Below the pieces are notes generated by a model, which saw nothing but the letters and a program-made list of their open reading frames with translations, ran no database searches and had not been told where the DNA came from. The position numbers and the translations under genes were made by a program. From a bacterium (lineage in GTDB: Bacteria > 4484-113 > JAFGCY01), in assembly GCA_020849855.1 (NCBI GenBank), contig JADZFO010000026.1, positions 1 to 60,066 on the forward strand: DNA of 60,066 nucleotides, in the 5' to 3' direction. This document shows positions 1-10,403 of the stretch, piece by piece (the stretch's first letter is position 1; each line of letters begins with the position of its first letter).

Positions 1-193
1 AGCGGGTCAGAGTACGGTCACCCTTGAAGAAACCATCAGGGTAACCCTCCAGCACGCCACGCTCGGTCAGGTAGTCCAGCGCGTTGTAGGCCCAGTGGTC
101 ACGGGGCACATCGTCATACGCGCTCTGCGCGAAGGCCATGCTCGCGGTGAACATGATGCTCACGGCCAGCACAATGCCAAGGATATAACGCAT
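1..193 (-). CDS. SLH-domain exported protein, N-terminal fragment
   Basis: Only the first 64 codons are inside the window; the gene runs off the left edge. The start is the ATG at 193, preceded by AAAGGAG at about ten bases. Residues 1-24 form a signal peptide ending in AMAFAQ. The mature part begins at once with an S-layer-homology motif: DDVPRDHWAYNALDYL, then RGVLEGYPDGFFKGD and TLTR. SLH domains bind secondary cell-wall polymers or peptidoglycan and anchor surface-layer or outer-membrane proteins. One N-terminal SLH copy after a signal peptide fits an SLH-anchored envelope protein or SLH porin, but the rest is unseen. Confidence 0.85.
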   Translation of the reverse strand, partial: MRYILGIVLAVSIMFTASMAFAQSAYDDVPRDHWAYNALDYLTERGVLEGYPDGFFKGDRTLTR

Positions 194-198
194 GGGTC

Positions 199-217
199 AT
201 ATCTCCTTTGAAAAGAT
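199..217 (-). promoter_or_regulatory. Short hairpin around the RBS of the SLH gene
   Basis: On the minus strand TATCT and AGATA flank the ribosome-binding site AAAGGAG, so the site can sit in the loop of a weak five-pair stem. This could tune translation, but the stem is short and may be chance. Confidence 0.25.
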
Positions 218-259
218 AAAATGCGAGCTTGCGCCCCATTTCTTCTGGCTATCAAAGGA

Positions 260-292
260 GTTTGAAGCAATGCCCCAAGCCCGGCTTCAAAC
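260..292. repeat. Inverted repeat upstream of the SLH gene
   Basis: GTTTGAAGC at 260-268 is perfectly inverted as GCTTCAAAC at 284-292, with a 15-base loop. It lies in the 302-base gene-free stretch 194-495 upstream of the SLH gene and could fold in its 5' leader or bind a regulator. I see no gene in this gap. Confidence 0.45.
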
Positions 293-495
293 CACAGACC
301 CGCGGGCCCTGCCTCTTCCTCCCTGGATAACGGCGACATCTTAGCACGTAATTAGCGCCTTCTTTCCGCTGGCTTCTTCAAAAAACTGGTAAATCTTTAC
401 AAGGGCCAGGGCCCCGGGACCTGTGCGAAGGGCCCGCCAGAGTCGACGAAAGCTGATCCAGACTGCCCGCGGGCCTGAGACAGCGGCGAAGGGAG

Positions 496-1974
496 CTAGC
501 CGCGCACAAAGGCCAGCATGGAGATCCCGCCCAGCAGGGCCAGCAGGCCCAGGCCGCCGGCGATCTGCATCGGCAGCAGCCCGGCCACAGCCATGACGAT
601 GGCGAAGAGCCCGACGCCGACCAGGAAGCCGCCGCCGACATAGCGCGGGGCGGCGAGCTGAACCAGGTCGGTCTCGGTGTGGCCGGTGTGGCGCCGGCTG
701 CCGGCGGGCAGGACTTCATTGAAGAAGAACTTCTGCGTTTCTTCCTCGTAGCCCACCTTTTCCTGGGCCAGGGCCTGGGTGCGCATGGTGGCGTCGCGCT
801 GCTCCTGGGTCAGCTCGGTGCGGAACTCGCGGCTGACCGGGGCATAGGCCCTGGGGTAGTTTGCGGCGGAAGAGGTGGTCAGGCCATAGCGGTTGACCAG
901 ATCCGCGGGATTGATGCGCTCATGGGTGCTGCTGTCGTGGCTGTCCGGCGCGGGCAGTTTGCGGCGCAGGCGCCGGGCCGGGCCGTTGCGCTGGGACTCG
1001 GGGGTATAGAGCTGCTCAGAGCTGAGGGCCGACATGTCTTCGCTGCTGACGGTCTGCGGCGGCGGGGTGCCCAGCTTGCGCACGCCGGGCGTGACTTCAT
1101 ACTGCCCCGGCTCGTGGATCGCGCCCTGCGAGATCAGCGGGCCGCCGAAGATGTTCTCGATCTGGCTGGGCAGGGCCTGGGAGATGAAGTTCCAGACCGT
1201 GGGCATGCCCAGGATCACGGCGTTGCCGTCGTCGCTGGAGCGCGAGGGGGTGCTGAGGCGCGGGCGCTTGCCCTTGCCGCGCTTGTAGTCGGCCAGCTCG
1301 CGCTGGCGCTTCTGGTAGTTGCGCTTGCGCTGCAGATAGCCGCGGTCGGTCTCAGTGACCTCCCAGGGCGAGACTTCCAGGTTGTCGGCGGTGACGCCGT
1401 CGCCGCCGGCCGGGCGGTCATTGACCGGGGTGAAGTCCTCGATGAAGAACTTCTGCGTGCCGCTGGTGAAGCCGACGCGCTCCTGGGCCGCTGCCTGCAG
1501 CTTGACGATCTCGGCGCGCTCCTCGTCCGAGAGCACGGTCCAGTAGACATTTGCACCGGGCTTGAAGAGGCCGGGGTAGAGCTCGGCGGCGCGGGAGCGC
1601 AGGCCAAAGCGGTTGATCAGCGAGCCGTCCTCCATCTTCCACTGCTCGCGGCGCGTGCCGATGGTGGTCGGGCGCCAGTCACCGGGCAGGGCGGGGGTGT
1701 AGTCCAGGCTCTGGCGCGGCTTGCTGCGCAGGTTCAGGGGGATGTAGGCCTCGGGCTCGTGGGGGCTGCGCAGGGCCTTGCGCTCGGCCTCCTTGCGCGG
1801 GTTGCGGTATTCAACCAGCAGGGCGCTGACCTGCGGCGCGGCCGCGGCAGCCTGGGCCTGGTGGTCGATGCCGAAGGTCTCGGAAGGCGCATCTGGATCC
1901 CGGGGCTTGCGGCGCATCCTGTCGCGGCGCTCCCGCAGATTCACGAGGTTCAGTACTTCCTTGGCCATATGCAT
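496..1974 (-). CDS. Unknown 492-residue protein with duplicated domain and C-terminal membrane hairpin
   Basis: I do not recognise a family. The ATG at 1974 has GAGG eight bases upstream. The N-terminal 100 residues are basic and rich in Arg/Pro. Residues 118-183 and 358-423 are an ungapped 66-residue duplication: NRFGL/NRYGL, then YPG/YPR, QER/QEK and VGF/VGY, and TQKFF in both. They are separated by a low-complexity linker. The C-terminus (about 447-488) is two hydrophobic helices with a tight turn and a short RG tail, so the protein is probably tail-anchored with the repeats in the cytoplasm. It stands alone between the SLH gene and ftsY, with its 5' end facing ftsY. Confidence 0.75.
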   Translation of the reverse strand: MHMAKEVLNLVNLRERRDRMRRKPRDPDAPSETFGIDHQAQAAAAAPQVSALLVEYRNPRKEAERKALRSPHEPEAYIPLNLRSKPRQSLDYTPALPGDWRPTTIGTRREQWKMEDGSLINRFGLRSRAAELYPGLFKPGANVYWTVLSDEERAEIVKLQAAAQERVGFTSGTQKFFIEDFTPVNDRPAGGDGVTADNLEVSPWEVTETDRGYLQRKRNYQKRQRELADYKRGKGKRPRLSTPSRSSDDGNAVILGMPTVWNFISQALPSQIENIFGGPLISQGAIHEPGQYEVTPGVRKLGTPPPQTVSSEDMSALSSEQLYTPESQRNGPARRLRRKLPAPDSHDSSTHERINPADLVNRYGLTTSSAANYPRAYAPVSREFRTELTQEQRDATMRTQALAQEKVGYEEETQKFFFNEVLPAGSRRHTGHTETDLVQLAAPRYVGGGFLVGVGLFAIVMAVAGLLPMQIAGGLGLLALLGGISMLAFVRG

Positions 1975-2032
1975 CGATAGTACCTCAAATTGAATGATCG
2001 TGCATATCCCGGCAAAGTTGCAGTGCAGGGGC

Positions 2033-2091
2033 GGAGATGGCGGATGACGGAGGTCAGATGCCGGATGGCGGACGGGGGATGGCGGATGAGG
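2033..2091. repeat. Degenerate heptamer tandem repeat (GATGGCG-like)
   Basis: Repeated seven-base units of the kind GATGGCG / GATGACG / GATGCCG fill the space between the divergent 492-residue gene and ftsY. The same repeat class recurs at 6921, 7466, 25484, 25633, 32441, 39300 and 54390. Confidence 0.6.
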
Positions 2092-2114
2092 GCAAGGGGC
2101 TGTGCGGCCCCGGC

Positions 2115-2120
2115 TAAAAT
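2115..2120 (+). promoter_or_regulatory. -10 element TAAAAT of ftsY
   Basis: GGC-TAAAAT lies nine bases before the TTG start of ftsY and no Shine-Dalgarno is visible, so the transcript is likely leaderless or nearly so. Confidence 0.6.
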
Positions 2121-2129
2121 AGGCCCGCC

Positions 2130-3260
2130 TTGGGACTTTTCGACCTTTTCAAACGCAAGAAAGCCGGCGCGCCTGAGCAGGATGCGCCGGAGAGCAGCAC
2201 GACTCCAGTCAGCGCAGCGTCTGTTGACGCGCCTGAAGCTGAAGCGCCGCCAGCCGCGCCGCCTGCTGCGCCGCCGCTCGCGCCAACCCTGGCGGAGAAG
2301 CTGCCCAGCACAGCGGCCGCCCCGGCGGCGCCGGCCAAGGGCCCCAGCCGACTGCAGCAGGCGCTGAACCGCACGCGGGCCTTCCTGGCGACGGCCTTCA
2401 GCACCGACAACAGCGGGACGGCCGACGAGGCTTACTACCAGGAGATGCACGACGGCCTGGTGATCAGCGATATCGGCACTGAACTGGGCCTTGAGATGAT
2501 CCAGGCCATCCGCGCCGAGATGAGCGCCCGCGGCCTGGTGCTGAAGCGCGATGTGCCGGCAGTGGCGCGGGACGTGATCGCCCGCATGCTGCGCGATGTG
2601 CGCGAGCCTGTGCCGCTTGACCCGGCCAAGCCCAGCGTGATCCTGCTGGTGGGCGTCAACGGATCGGGCAAGACGACCCTGGCGGCCAAGCTGGCCCGGC
2701 GCCTGAAGGACGAGGGCCGCAGCGTGCTGCTGGCGGCGGCGGATACCTTCCGCGCCGCGGCGACCGACCAGCTGCGCATCTGGGCCGAGCGGGCGGGCGT
2801 GGACATCGTTTCCGGCGCCGAGGGCGGCGACCCGGCCAGCGTTGTGTTTGACGCGGCCCAGGCGGCGCAGGCCCGCGGGACCGAGGTGCTGATCGTGGAC
2901 ACCGCCGGCCGCCTGCAGAACAAGAGCGGACTGATGGCCGAGCTGAGCAAGATCGTGCGCACAGTGGACAAGGCCTTTGGGGCCGAGGCCGGCTCAGGCG
3001 CGGCGAACATCGCGCACATCCTGGTGCTGGACGCCACCGTGGGCCAGAACGCGCTGAGCCAGGCGGAGCTGTTCAACCAGTGCTGCCCGCTGACCGGCGT
3101 GGCGATGAACAAGCTGGACGGCTCCGCCAAGGGCGGGGCGCTTTTGGCCGTGGTGCGCCTGCTGCGCACGCCGGTGCTGTATGTCGGCGTCGGCGAGGGC
3201 ATCGAGGACCTGGTGGACTTCGACGCGGCGGACTTCGCCGCCGGCCTCTGGCCCGAGTAA
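2130..3260 (+). CDS. ftsY: Signal recognition particle receptor FtsY
   Basis: FtsY is the SRP receptor GTPase that docks ribosome-SRP complexes at the inner membrane for co-translational insertion. The 376 residues start with TTG, reading MGLFDLFKRKK, a typical amphipathic basic start. An Ala/Pro-rich linker (about 10-75) corresponds to the variable A domain. The N domain follows, then the G domain: P-loop GVNGSGKTTLAAKLA near residue 174, DTFRAAATDQL, DTAGR near 255 and NKLDGSAKGG near 330. The length is normal. It ends in a strong palindrome shared with the convergent transposase at 3282. Confidence 0.97.
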   Translation: MGLFDLFKRKKAGAPEQDAPESSTTPVSAASVDAPEAEAPPAAPPAAPPLAPTLAEKLPSTAAAPAAPAKGPSRLQQALNRTRAFLATAFSTDNSGTADEAYYQEMHDGLVISDIGTELGLEMIQAIRAEMSARGLVLKRDVPAVARDVIARMLRDVREPVPLDPAKPSVILLVGVNGSGKTTLAAKLARRLKDEGRSVLLAAADTFRAAATDQLRIWAERAGVDIVSGAEGGDPASVVFDAAQAAQARGTEVLIVDTAGRLQNKSGLMAELSKIVRTVDKAFGAEAGSGAANIAHILVLDATVGQNALSQAELFNQCCPLTGVAMNKLDGSAKGGALLAVVRLLRTPVLYVGVGEGIEDLVDFDAADFAAGLWPE

Positions 3261-3290
3261 GCGCCGGGCCGGCCCGGCCGCTTATATTTC
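3258..3290. terminator. Bidirectional terminator between ftsY and transposase
   Basis: A near-perfect palindrome built on CCGGGCCGGCCCGG with arms TAAGCG/CGCTTA spans both stop codons of the convergent genes and is followed by TATATTT on the plus strand. Confidence 0.6.
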
Positions 3291-3860
3291 GAAGGTCAGG
3301 TTGCGCGGATCGGGACTGTCCGTCGATGCCGCGGCCGCGGCTTCTTCATCCTGCAGCCAGGCATAGAACTCGTCCTCGCCGGTACGCTTCGGGTTCTCGC
3401 GGTCCAGGTGCCAGCGCTGCGGGTTGGTGCGGATGTAGTCGCGGATGCGCTCGAGGGCCGCATTGCTGCGCACCAGGTGGTCGTGGTAGGCATCCTGGAA
3501 GAGCTGCGACTGCCTGAGCAGGCCGCGCTGGCGGGCCAGGCTGGTCAGGCTGACACGGTAGTTCTCGATGATGCGCGGCACGCTGAGCGGCAGCTGGCGG
3601 CAGTTGGGGTCAAAGCTGAGCAGCATGTGCAGGTGATTTGGCATCACGGTCCAGCTGTCCAGCACGAGGTCGGGAAAGCGCTGGACCTGCTCCTGCCAGA
3701 GCTCGCCGGCCAGCTCGCCCAGGGGGTTGTTCAGCACGCGGCCGTCCTCCACCCAGCCGAAGAGATGACGCGCGTCCAGACAGCAAAGCGTGAGAAAGCA
3801 GGGGCCGGATAAGGGATGGTCATGGTCCCTGAGCAGGATTGAAGCAGGTGGTTTGAGCAT
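3282..3860 (-). CDS. REP-associated tyrosine transposase (RAYT, TnpA_REP family), copy 1
   Basis: This is a 192-residue HUH/Y1 nuclease of the IS200-like TnpA_REP family, single-strand endonucleases that act on REP hairpins and are kept as single chromosomal genes. The HUH motif is MPNHLHML. The C-terminal helix with the catalytic tyrosine reads YIRTNPQRWHLD, preceded by AYHDHLVRS. The start is the ATG at 3860, with AATAAT six bases upstream and no clear ribosome-binding site. Unlike the other two RAYTs here it has no GTAGGGG-type palindromes in its flanks. It is intact as far as I can judge. Confidence 0.9.
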   Translation of the reverse strand: MLKPPASILLRDHDHPLSGPCFLTLCCLDARHLFGWVEDGRVLNNPLGELAGELWQEQVQRFPDLVLDSWTVMPNHLHMLLSFDPNCRQLPLSVPRIIENYRVSLTSLARQRGLLRQSQLFQDAYHDHLVRSNAALERIRDYIRTNPQRWHLDRENPKRTGEDEFYAWLQDEEAAAAASTDSPDPRNLTFEI

Positions 3861-4017
3861 ACTTAGATTATTGGGTACGGCGCAAGGGGGCCAATTACGG
3901 CGCCAGCGTCTTTCCTAAGTTACGGCGCTTAGCCCGCTTCGCCCCGGCGGCGCTGCAGAGCCGCGGCAAAGCCGTAATTGCGGCTATTCGCGGGGGCCGG
4001 GGAGGCCGGAGACCAGC

Positions 4018-4023
4018 TATACT
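4018..4023 (+). promoter_or_regulatory. -10 element TATACT of hppA
   Basis: AGC-TATACT is followed by a leader of about 78 bases that ends in the strong ribosome-binding site TAGGAGG. The region 3861-4107 otherwise holds only GC-rich inverted sequence around ATTACGGCG / GCCGTAAT and no gene. Confidence 0.5.
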
Positions 4024-4107
4024 ATGTTCTTCTTAACAGGGGCTGCGCCGGCGTGCGCAGCTTTTGGCATTTATCCAAAGCCCCGAGTTGTGTAGGAGGA
4101 TGGTCGC

Positions 4108-6897
<2,790 letters not shown>

Positions 6898-6920
6898 GGG
6901 CAGAGCCAAGGCCGGAGGCA

Positions 6921-6937
6921 ATGGCTGATGGCTGATG
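6921..6937. repeat. Heptamer tandem repeat ATGGCTG
   Basis: Two and a half copies of ATGGCTG directly 3' of hppA, running into the REP-like palindromes. Confidence 0.5.
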
Positions 6938-6990
6938 CAGGGGCGCACAGAGTGCGCCCGGGAGATGTAGGGGCGCACAGAGTGCGCCCG
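6937..6990. repeat. Pair of REP-like palindromes, GGGCGCAC family
   Basis: Two direct copies, 30 bases apart, of GGGGCGCAC-AGA-GTGCGCCC. The second is preceded by GTAG and the first by GCAG. This family also surrounds the RAYT at 19138. Confidence 0.85.
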
Positions 6991-7008
6991 GCAGAATCGA
7001 CCCAACGA

Positions 7009-7038
7009 GGGCGGGGAGCAATCCCCGCCCTTTGCTTT
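7009..7038 (+). terminator. Rho-independent terminator after hppA
   Basis: GGGCGGGG-AGCAAT-CCCCGCCC is followed by TTTGCTTT. The stem has eight perfect G:C pairs. Confidence 0.75.
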
Positions 7039-7045
7039 GCGGTGC

Positions 7046-7051
7046 TAAACT
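7046..7051 (+). promoter_or_regulatory. Leaderless -10 TAAACT of the VOC gene
   Basis: TGC-TAAACT, exactly six bases, then the ATG at 7058; no Shine-Dalgarno. Confidence 0.65.
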
Positions 7052-7057
7052 CCCCGC

Positions 7058-7459
7058 ATGTTCATGGGCACACACATGCTGATTTACAGCAGCGATCCTG
7101 CCGCCGACCGCGCCTTTCTGCGCGACGTCTTGAAGCTGGACTTCGCCGATGCCGGCGAGGGCTGGCTGATCTTCGGCCTGCCGCCAGCAGAAGTTGGCGT
7201 GCATCCCCTGGGCGGGGAGCAGGAGGGCGAGGCGGCGCAGGCCGAGGGCGGCGCGCGGCCCTGGGGCGACACCCTGATGGCCTCGATGTTCTTCATGGCC
7301 GCGGATATCAGCGCGGCGGTGGCCGAGCTGCGCGCCAAAGGTGTGGACTGCGGCGAGCCGCAGGACGAGGGCTGGGGCATCAGCTCCTGGTTCGCCCTGC
7401 CTTCCGGCGGCCGCCTGGGCATGTACCAGCCGCGCCACCCGCTGGCGATAAAGGCTTAA
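7058..7459 (+). CDS. VOC (glyoxalase/bleomycin-resistance fold) protein
   Basis: The 133-residue protein has the beta-alpha-beta-beta-beta repeats of the vicinal-oxygen-chelate fold: LIYSSDPAADRAFLRDVLKL at the start, GWLIFGLPPAEVGVHP as the edge strand, and the second module from MFFMAADISAAVAELRAKG to LPSGGRLGMYQPRHP. Such proteins bind a metal and small hydrophobic substrates; many are lactoylglutathione-lyase-like or resistance proteins, but the substrate cannot be read from the sequence. It is probably transcribed alone from a leaderless promoter. A glycine- and glutamate-rich loop (about 50-63) is unusual. Confidence 0.85.
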   Translation: MFMGTHMLIYSSDPAADRAFLRDVLKLDFADAGEGWLIFGLPPAEVGVHPLGGEQEGEAAQAEGGARPWGDTLMASMFFMAADISAAVAELRAKGVDCGEPQDEGWGISSWFALPSGGRLGMYQPRHPLAIKA

Positions 7460-7465
7460 GATCCA

Positions 7466-7497
7466 GGGCAATGGGCAATGGGCAATGGGCAATGGGC
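7466..7497. repeat. Perfect heptamer tandem repeat CAATGGG
   Basis: Four head-to-tail copies of CAATGGG with a partial fifth, starting a few bases after the VOC stop codon. Confidence 0.8.
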
Positions 7498-7506
7498 GTC
7501 GAAACC

Positions 7507-7530
7507 GTAGGGGCGCGTGGAGCGCGCCCG
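7507..7530. repeat. REP-like palindrome, GGGCGCG variant
   Basis: GTAG followed by GGGCGCGTGG-AGCGCGCCCG, a GTAG-headed hairpin of the same architecture as those at 6937 and 19028. Confidence 0.75.
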
Positions 7531-7606
7531 CGGTGGCAATTGCTCGCTGCTGATCGAAGCCCCGGAGCCTCCGTTCGACGTCCCGCGACAAGCGCCCAAC
7601 CTTAGC

Positions 7607-7612
7607 TATAAT
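7607..7612 (+). promoter_or_regulatory. -10 element TATAAT of the 80-residue gene
   Basis: AGC-TATAAT ten bases before the ATG at 7623, with no Shine-Dalgarno in the short leader. Confidence 0.6.
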
Positions 7613-7622
7613 CTCCCTGGCC

Positions 7623-7865
7623 ATGAAGAGCATCCGCCTCTACAACTGGGAAGACAAGCTCAAGCGCCGCGTGATCCGCGAGGTCAAGGTGCTGAGCACG
7701 AGCGCGCTGAACCGCAACGGCGTCAAGCGCGTATATGTCTGGAGCGCGGACGAGGACGAACCCAACTACATGCTCTATCCGGAGCAGGGCACGGCCTATC
7801 CGGAGTATGACGAGCGTCTGCAGCGCCAGCGCATCAGCAAGATCTTCCTCTACGAAGAGGACTAA
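7623..7865 (+). CDS. Small conserved-looking protein, unknown function
   Basis: The 80 residues are charged and soluble, starting MKSIRLYNWEDKLKRR and ending KIFLYEED. There is no signal peptide, membrane helix or metal motif. Codon use and GC match the neighbours and a consensus TATAAT sits just upstream, which supports expression. The sequence suggests a compact alpha/beta fold with an aromatic-rich centre around residues 36-60. I do not recognise the family, and the neighbours (VOC protein, lipoprotein) give no clue. Confidence 0.7.
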   Translation: MKSIRLYNWEDKLKRRVIREVKVLSTSALNRNGVKRVYVWSADEDEPNYMLYPEQGTAYPEYDERLQRQRISKIFLYEED

Positions 7866-7959
7866 GCGCAGGCCGGCCACAAGCTCCAGGGCCTTCTCCC
7901 GGACGCCTCCAGTTTCAGGGAATTGCACCATGCTGTGCACCTGCTCCGCAGCGCGCGGT

Positions 7960-7965
7960 TAGAAT
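7960..7965 (+). promoter_or_regulatory. -10 element TAGAAT of the propeller lipoprotein
   Basis: TAGAAT places transcription start near 7972, leaving a short leader with AGAGGTG six bases before the GTG at 7997. This argues against the in-frame ATG at 7964, which overlaps the box. Confidence 0.55.
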
Positions 7966-7996
7966 GGACTTCAACAGTCCGCCAGAGGTGAAAGCA

Positions 7997-9316
7997 GTGC
8001 GAGTGGCTGGAATTGTGTTGATGGCTGCCGTGATTCTGCTGTCGGCTGCCTGTGGCAGCGGCGGCGGCGATTTTGTGACCGTGACTGAGCAGTTCAGTAC
8101 CCCGCATCTGCTGGCGGACGGCGACATGCTGGTTGCCAACCGCAGCGTACTGCGCCGGCTGTCCCCCGAACTTGAGCCCCGCTGGTCCTACACGCCGCCT
8201 GTGCATGACCTGCGGCCGAGCCTGGCCAGCAGCCCGGACGGCAGTGCCCTGCTGGTCTACGGCATTGAGGCGCAAAGGCTTCCGGCCGCTGCGCCGCGCG
8301 CGGTGAACATCGCTGATGTGCCCGATCCGCTGGCCTGGGATCTGTACATGATTGATCCTTCAGGACAAGTGGAGTGGAGCAGGCGAATCCCTAATCCGAC
8401 TGATGCGTACAAGGACTACAGCAACCTGCAGTTGCTGCTGCCCGACGGCGGCGTGCTGTTCGGCTTTAGCGACTATCGCGGGGCAGGGAGTGACGCACCG
8501 ACCTACCTGAGCAGGCTGGACTCGGATGGAGAAGTGCTGTGGGAGAGCCAGCGCGATGACAACCGCTGCCCAGATGTGCTGAACTCCGCCGGCCAGCTCT
8601 GCCGGATGGAGGTGCGCTTCGCCGGACCTCTGGACTCAAGTGAGATCAGCAGGCTGGTGGCGCTGGACACGCAAAGCGGGACAGAGCTGTGGTCGCGGGA
8701 CGAAGCGGACCTGAACGCGGTCAGCCTTTACCCCGGCACGGGGGCGGCGGATCTGATTGTGGCCCGCTTCGACCGCATCGAGGCCATCGACAGCGCAGGG
8801 CAGAGCCTATGGATATTCGAGCTGGAAGGCGCCGAAACCGGCAGCACGGTGGTCCCAGCCAGCGTGCTCTGTGATCCGGCGGGCTTTATCTGGGTCAGCG
8901 GACCTGGCAGCCACAGCTTATGGCGGCTTGACGCGAGTGGAGCAGTTGTAGCTGAGGCGCAGAGCCCGCTGGAGCTGGCAGGACTCAAAGCGCTGTGTGC
9001 CGGCGGCGGCGCTTTAGTGCAAGCAATCCCGGAGACCTTCCCGACCTTTGTGCGGACGATGCTCGCCTTTGGCGCTGACGGCACTCTGCTGCGACAAACG
9101 GATATCGGGCCGGATGCCAAGGAGCGCTTCGAGGAGACTCTCGCCGATGGCCAGGGCAGGCTAGTCAGCAGGGGCACCTCGATGGGTACGTCCATTGCGC
9201 AGTCTGCGTCCTTTATTGCCGTGTATAGCGAGTCCGGGGAGCTGCTGCAGCGCTTTGACAGCCCCGACCGCAGGCGCGTTCCGGCTGATGATGGCTCGGA
9301 TACGGACCTTCTTTAG
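7997..9316 (+). CDS. Lipoprotein with PQQ-like beta-propeller
   Basis: The start chosen is GTG 7997, preceded by AGAGGTG at six bases. It gives a compact lipoprotein signal with lipobox LLSAAC and Cys19, followed by Gly/Ser. The body (439 residues) has repeated blade-like segments such as GEVLWESQRDD, LVALDTQSGTELWSRD and IEAIDSAGQSLWIFELEG, the pattern of quinoprotein/PQQ-type propellers that report values in a W-docked blade. It is probably membrane-anchored in the periplasm or on the surface. There is no catalytic signature; it may be a binding scaffold. It is followed closely by the convergent DUF393 gene. Confidence 0.85.
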   Translation: MRVAGIVLMAAVILLSAACGSGGGDFVTVTEQFSTPHLLADGDMLVANRSVLRRLSPELEPRWSYTPPVHDLRPSLASSPDGSALLVYGIEAQRLPAAAPRAVNIADVPDPLAWDLYMIDPSGQVEWSRRIPNPTDAYKDYSNLQLLLPDGGVLFGFSDYRGAGSDAPTYLSRLDSDGEVLWESQRDDNRCPDVLNSAGQLCRMEVRFAGPLDSSEISRLVALDTQSGTELWSRDEADLNAVSLYPGTGAADLIVARFDRIEAIDSAGQSLWIFELEGAETGSTVVPASVLCDPAGFIWVSGPGSHSLWRLDASGAVVAEAQSPLELAGLKALCAGGGALVQAIPETFPTFVRTMLAFGADGTLLRQTDIGPDAKERFEETLADGQGRLVSRGTSMGTSIAQSASFIAVYSESGELLQRFDSPDRRRVPADDGSDTDLL

Positions 9317-9366
9317 AGCAGCCAGCGCCCTGGGAGATTTGGGCTGGCTGAGGGTCGCGTTGCAGG

Positions 9367-9807
9367 CTAGTCCAGAAAGCGGCCGGCGTACTCCGGCTTT
9401 GGCATCCAGCAGGCACTCTCGCGGCGCTTGACCAGCCTGTGGCGGTTGCGGGCGACCAGGTCATAGCCCCAGTCCAGCAGCGCGGTGGGCAGGATGGATG
9501 CAAGCGCCGCCAGCACTGCGCGCCAGCCGCCGAGCCGCCGGGCAACGAAGAGCGCGGCCCGCGAGCGCACTAGCAGCTTCTCCCTGGGGCTATCGGCGTC
9601 AAGCAGCACACAGAAGGTGTCGAGGTCGCTAGGGCTGCGGCCATGACGCGGCAGAACCTGGGCCGCCAGGCTGCCCTGCAGGGGCGCGAAGCGGAAGAGC
9701 GCAGTGTGGTCGGCGCGCAGGACGTGCTGCACCGCCGCGCTGCATAAGCCGCAGTCGCCGTCATAAAGCATGACGGGATGGCCGGCGGCTGGCTGGGCAG
9801 AGCTCAC
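9367..9807 (-). CDS. DUF393 / DCC-family thiol-disulfide oxidoreductase-like protein
   Basis: The defining motif LYDGDCGLC is at residues 14-22, giving a CxxC pair (Cys19, Cys22) as in the DCC family of putative thiol-disulfide oxidoreductases. The rest follows the family: FRFAPLQGSLAAQVL, the D-rich SDLDTFCVLLDAD, then RSRAALFVARRLGGW and a C-terminal YDLVARNRHRL. The GTG at 9807 is preferred because TACCAT lies exactly six bases upstream; it gives 146 residues, normal for the family. An open frame continues upstream, but over non-coding repeat sequence. Confidence 0.88.
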   Translation of the reverse strand: MSSAQPAAGHPVMLYDGDCGLCSAAVQHVLRADHTALFRFAPLQGSLAAQVLPRHGRSPSDLDTFCVLLDADSPREKLLVRSRAALFVARRLGGWRAVLAALASILPTALLDWGYDLVARNRHRLVKRRESACWMPKPEYAGRFLD

Positions 9808-9813
9808 AGGTCT

Positions 9814-9819
9814 ATGGTA
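9814..9819 (-). promoter_or_regulatory. Leaderless -10 TACCAT of the DUF393 gene
   Basis: On the minus strand TACCAT, six bases, then the GTG at 9807. Confidence 0.6.
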
Positions 9820-9859
9820 TCCCGCGGCGGGGTGAAAGAGCTTAGTTGGGGCCGGCAGG

Positions 9860-9964
9860 CCCGCAGGGCACTGCGGGCAGCAGGGGAACCCCCGGACTGC
9901 CGTCCGGGGCCACAGGGATGCGGACGAGAGCGTCCGCGGTCCGAGGAGGCCGGCTTGTAGCCGG
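9860..9964. repeat. Cluster of four different palindromes
   Basis: CCCGCAGGGCACTGCGGG (9860-9877), CCCCGGAC-TGCC-GTCCGGGG (9890-9909), GCGGACGAGAGCGTCCGC (9920-9937) and GCCGGCTTGTAGCCGGC (9948-9964) lie side by side between the DUF393 promoter and the 3' end of queD. The last two families recur at 21509, 24960, 39936, 40814 and 56506. Confidence 0.7.
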
Positions 9965-9971
9965 CGCTCCA

Positions 9972-10349
9972 TCAGCGGCGATAGATCGCGCAGCTGGTGT
10001 CGGTCTCCCAGACGTGGCACTCGCTGACCCGGATGCGGCCGTCGTCGAGGCGGGCGGCCAGCTCTTCAGCGCAGTAGCGCGCCAGGTGCTCGGAGCTGGG
10101 GTTCAGCACATCGAAGGGCGGAGTCTCGTTGAGGAACTGGTGGTCGAAGCGCTCGTGGATCAGCTCGCGCATCAGCTCCTTGAGCTGGACGAAGTCCAGC
10201 ACCATGCCCTCGCTGTCCAGCTCATCCGCGCTGACGTAGACCCGGATGCGGTAGTTGTGGCCGTGCAGGCGCTCGCACTTGCCGTGGTACTCGCGCAGGA
10301 AGTGGGCGGCGGCGATGTCGATTTCCTTGTAGACCGTGAAACGGGACAT
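9972..10349 (-). CDS. queD: 6-carboxy-tetrahydropterin synthase QueD
   Basis: QueD converts dihydroneopterin triphosphate to 6-carboxy-5,6,7,8-tetrahydropterin, the second step towards preQ0 and queuosine. The zinc ligands are visible: His16 in AAAHFL, and His29 and His31 in CERLHGHNY, with catalytic Cys25 in the same motif (Cys-x3-His-Gly-His, the QueD arrangement). The substrate-binding FDHQFLN and the C-terminal E-x-WETDTS are present. Start ATG 10349 has TATACT exactly six bases upstream; 125 residues is the family length. QueA of the same pathway lies in this window at 57518. Confidence 0.95.
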   Translation of the reverse strand: MSRFTVYKEIDIAAAHFLREYHGKCERLHGHNYRIRVYVSADELDSEGMVLDFVQLKELMRELIHERFDHQFLNETPPFDVLNPSSEHLARYCAEELAARLDDGRIRVSECHVWETDTSCAIYRR

Positions 10350-10355
10350 GCAGCG

Positions 10356-10361
10356 AGTATA
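10356..10361 (-). promoter_or_regulatory. Leaderless -10 TATACT of queD
   Basis: Minus strand GGC-TATACT, six bases, then ATG. No Shine-Dalgarno. Confidence 0.7.
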
Positions 10362-10403
10362 GCCACGGCCCGGCGGGTCTGGTGCCAGCCAGCCTGACAA
10401 GGC

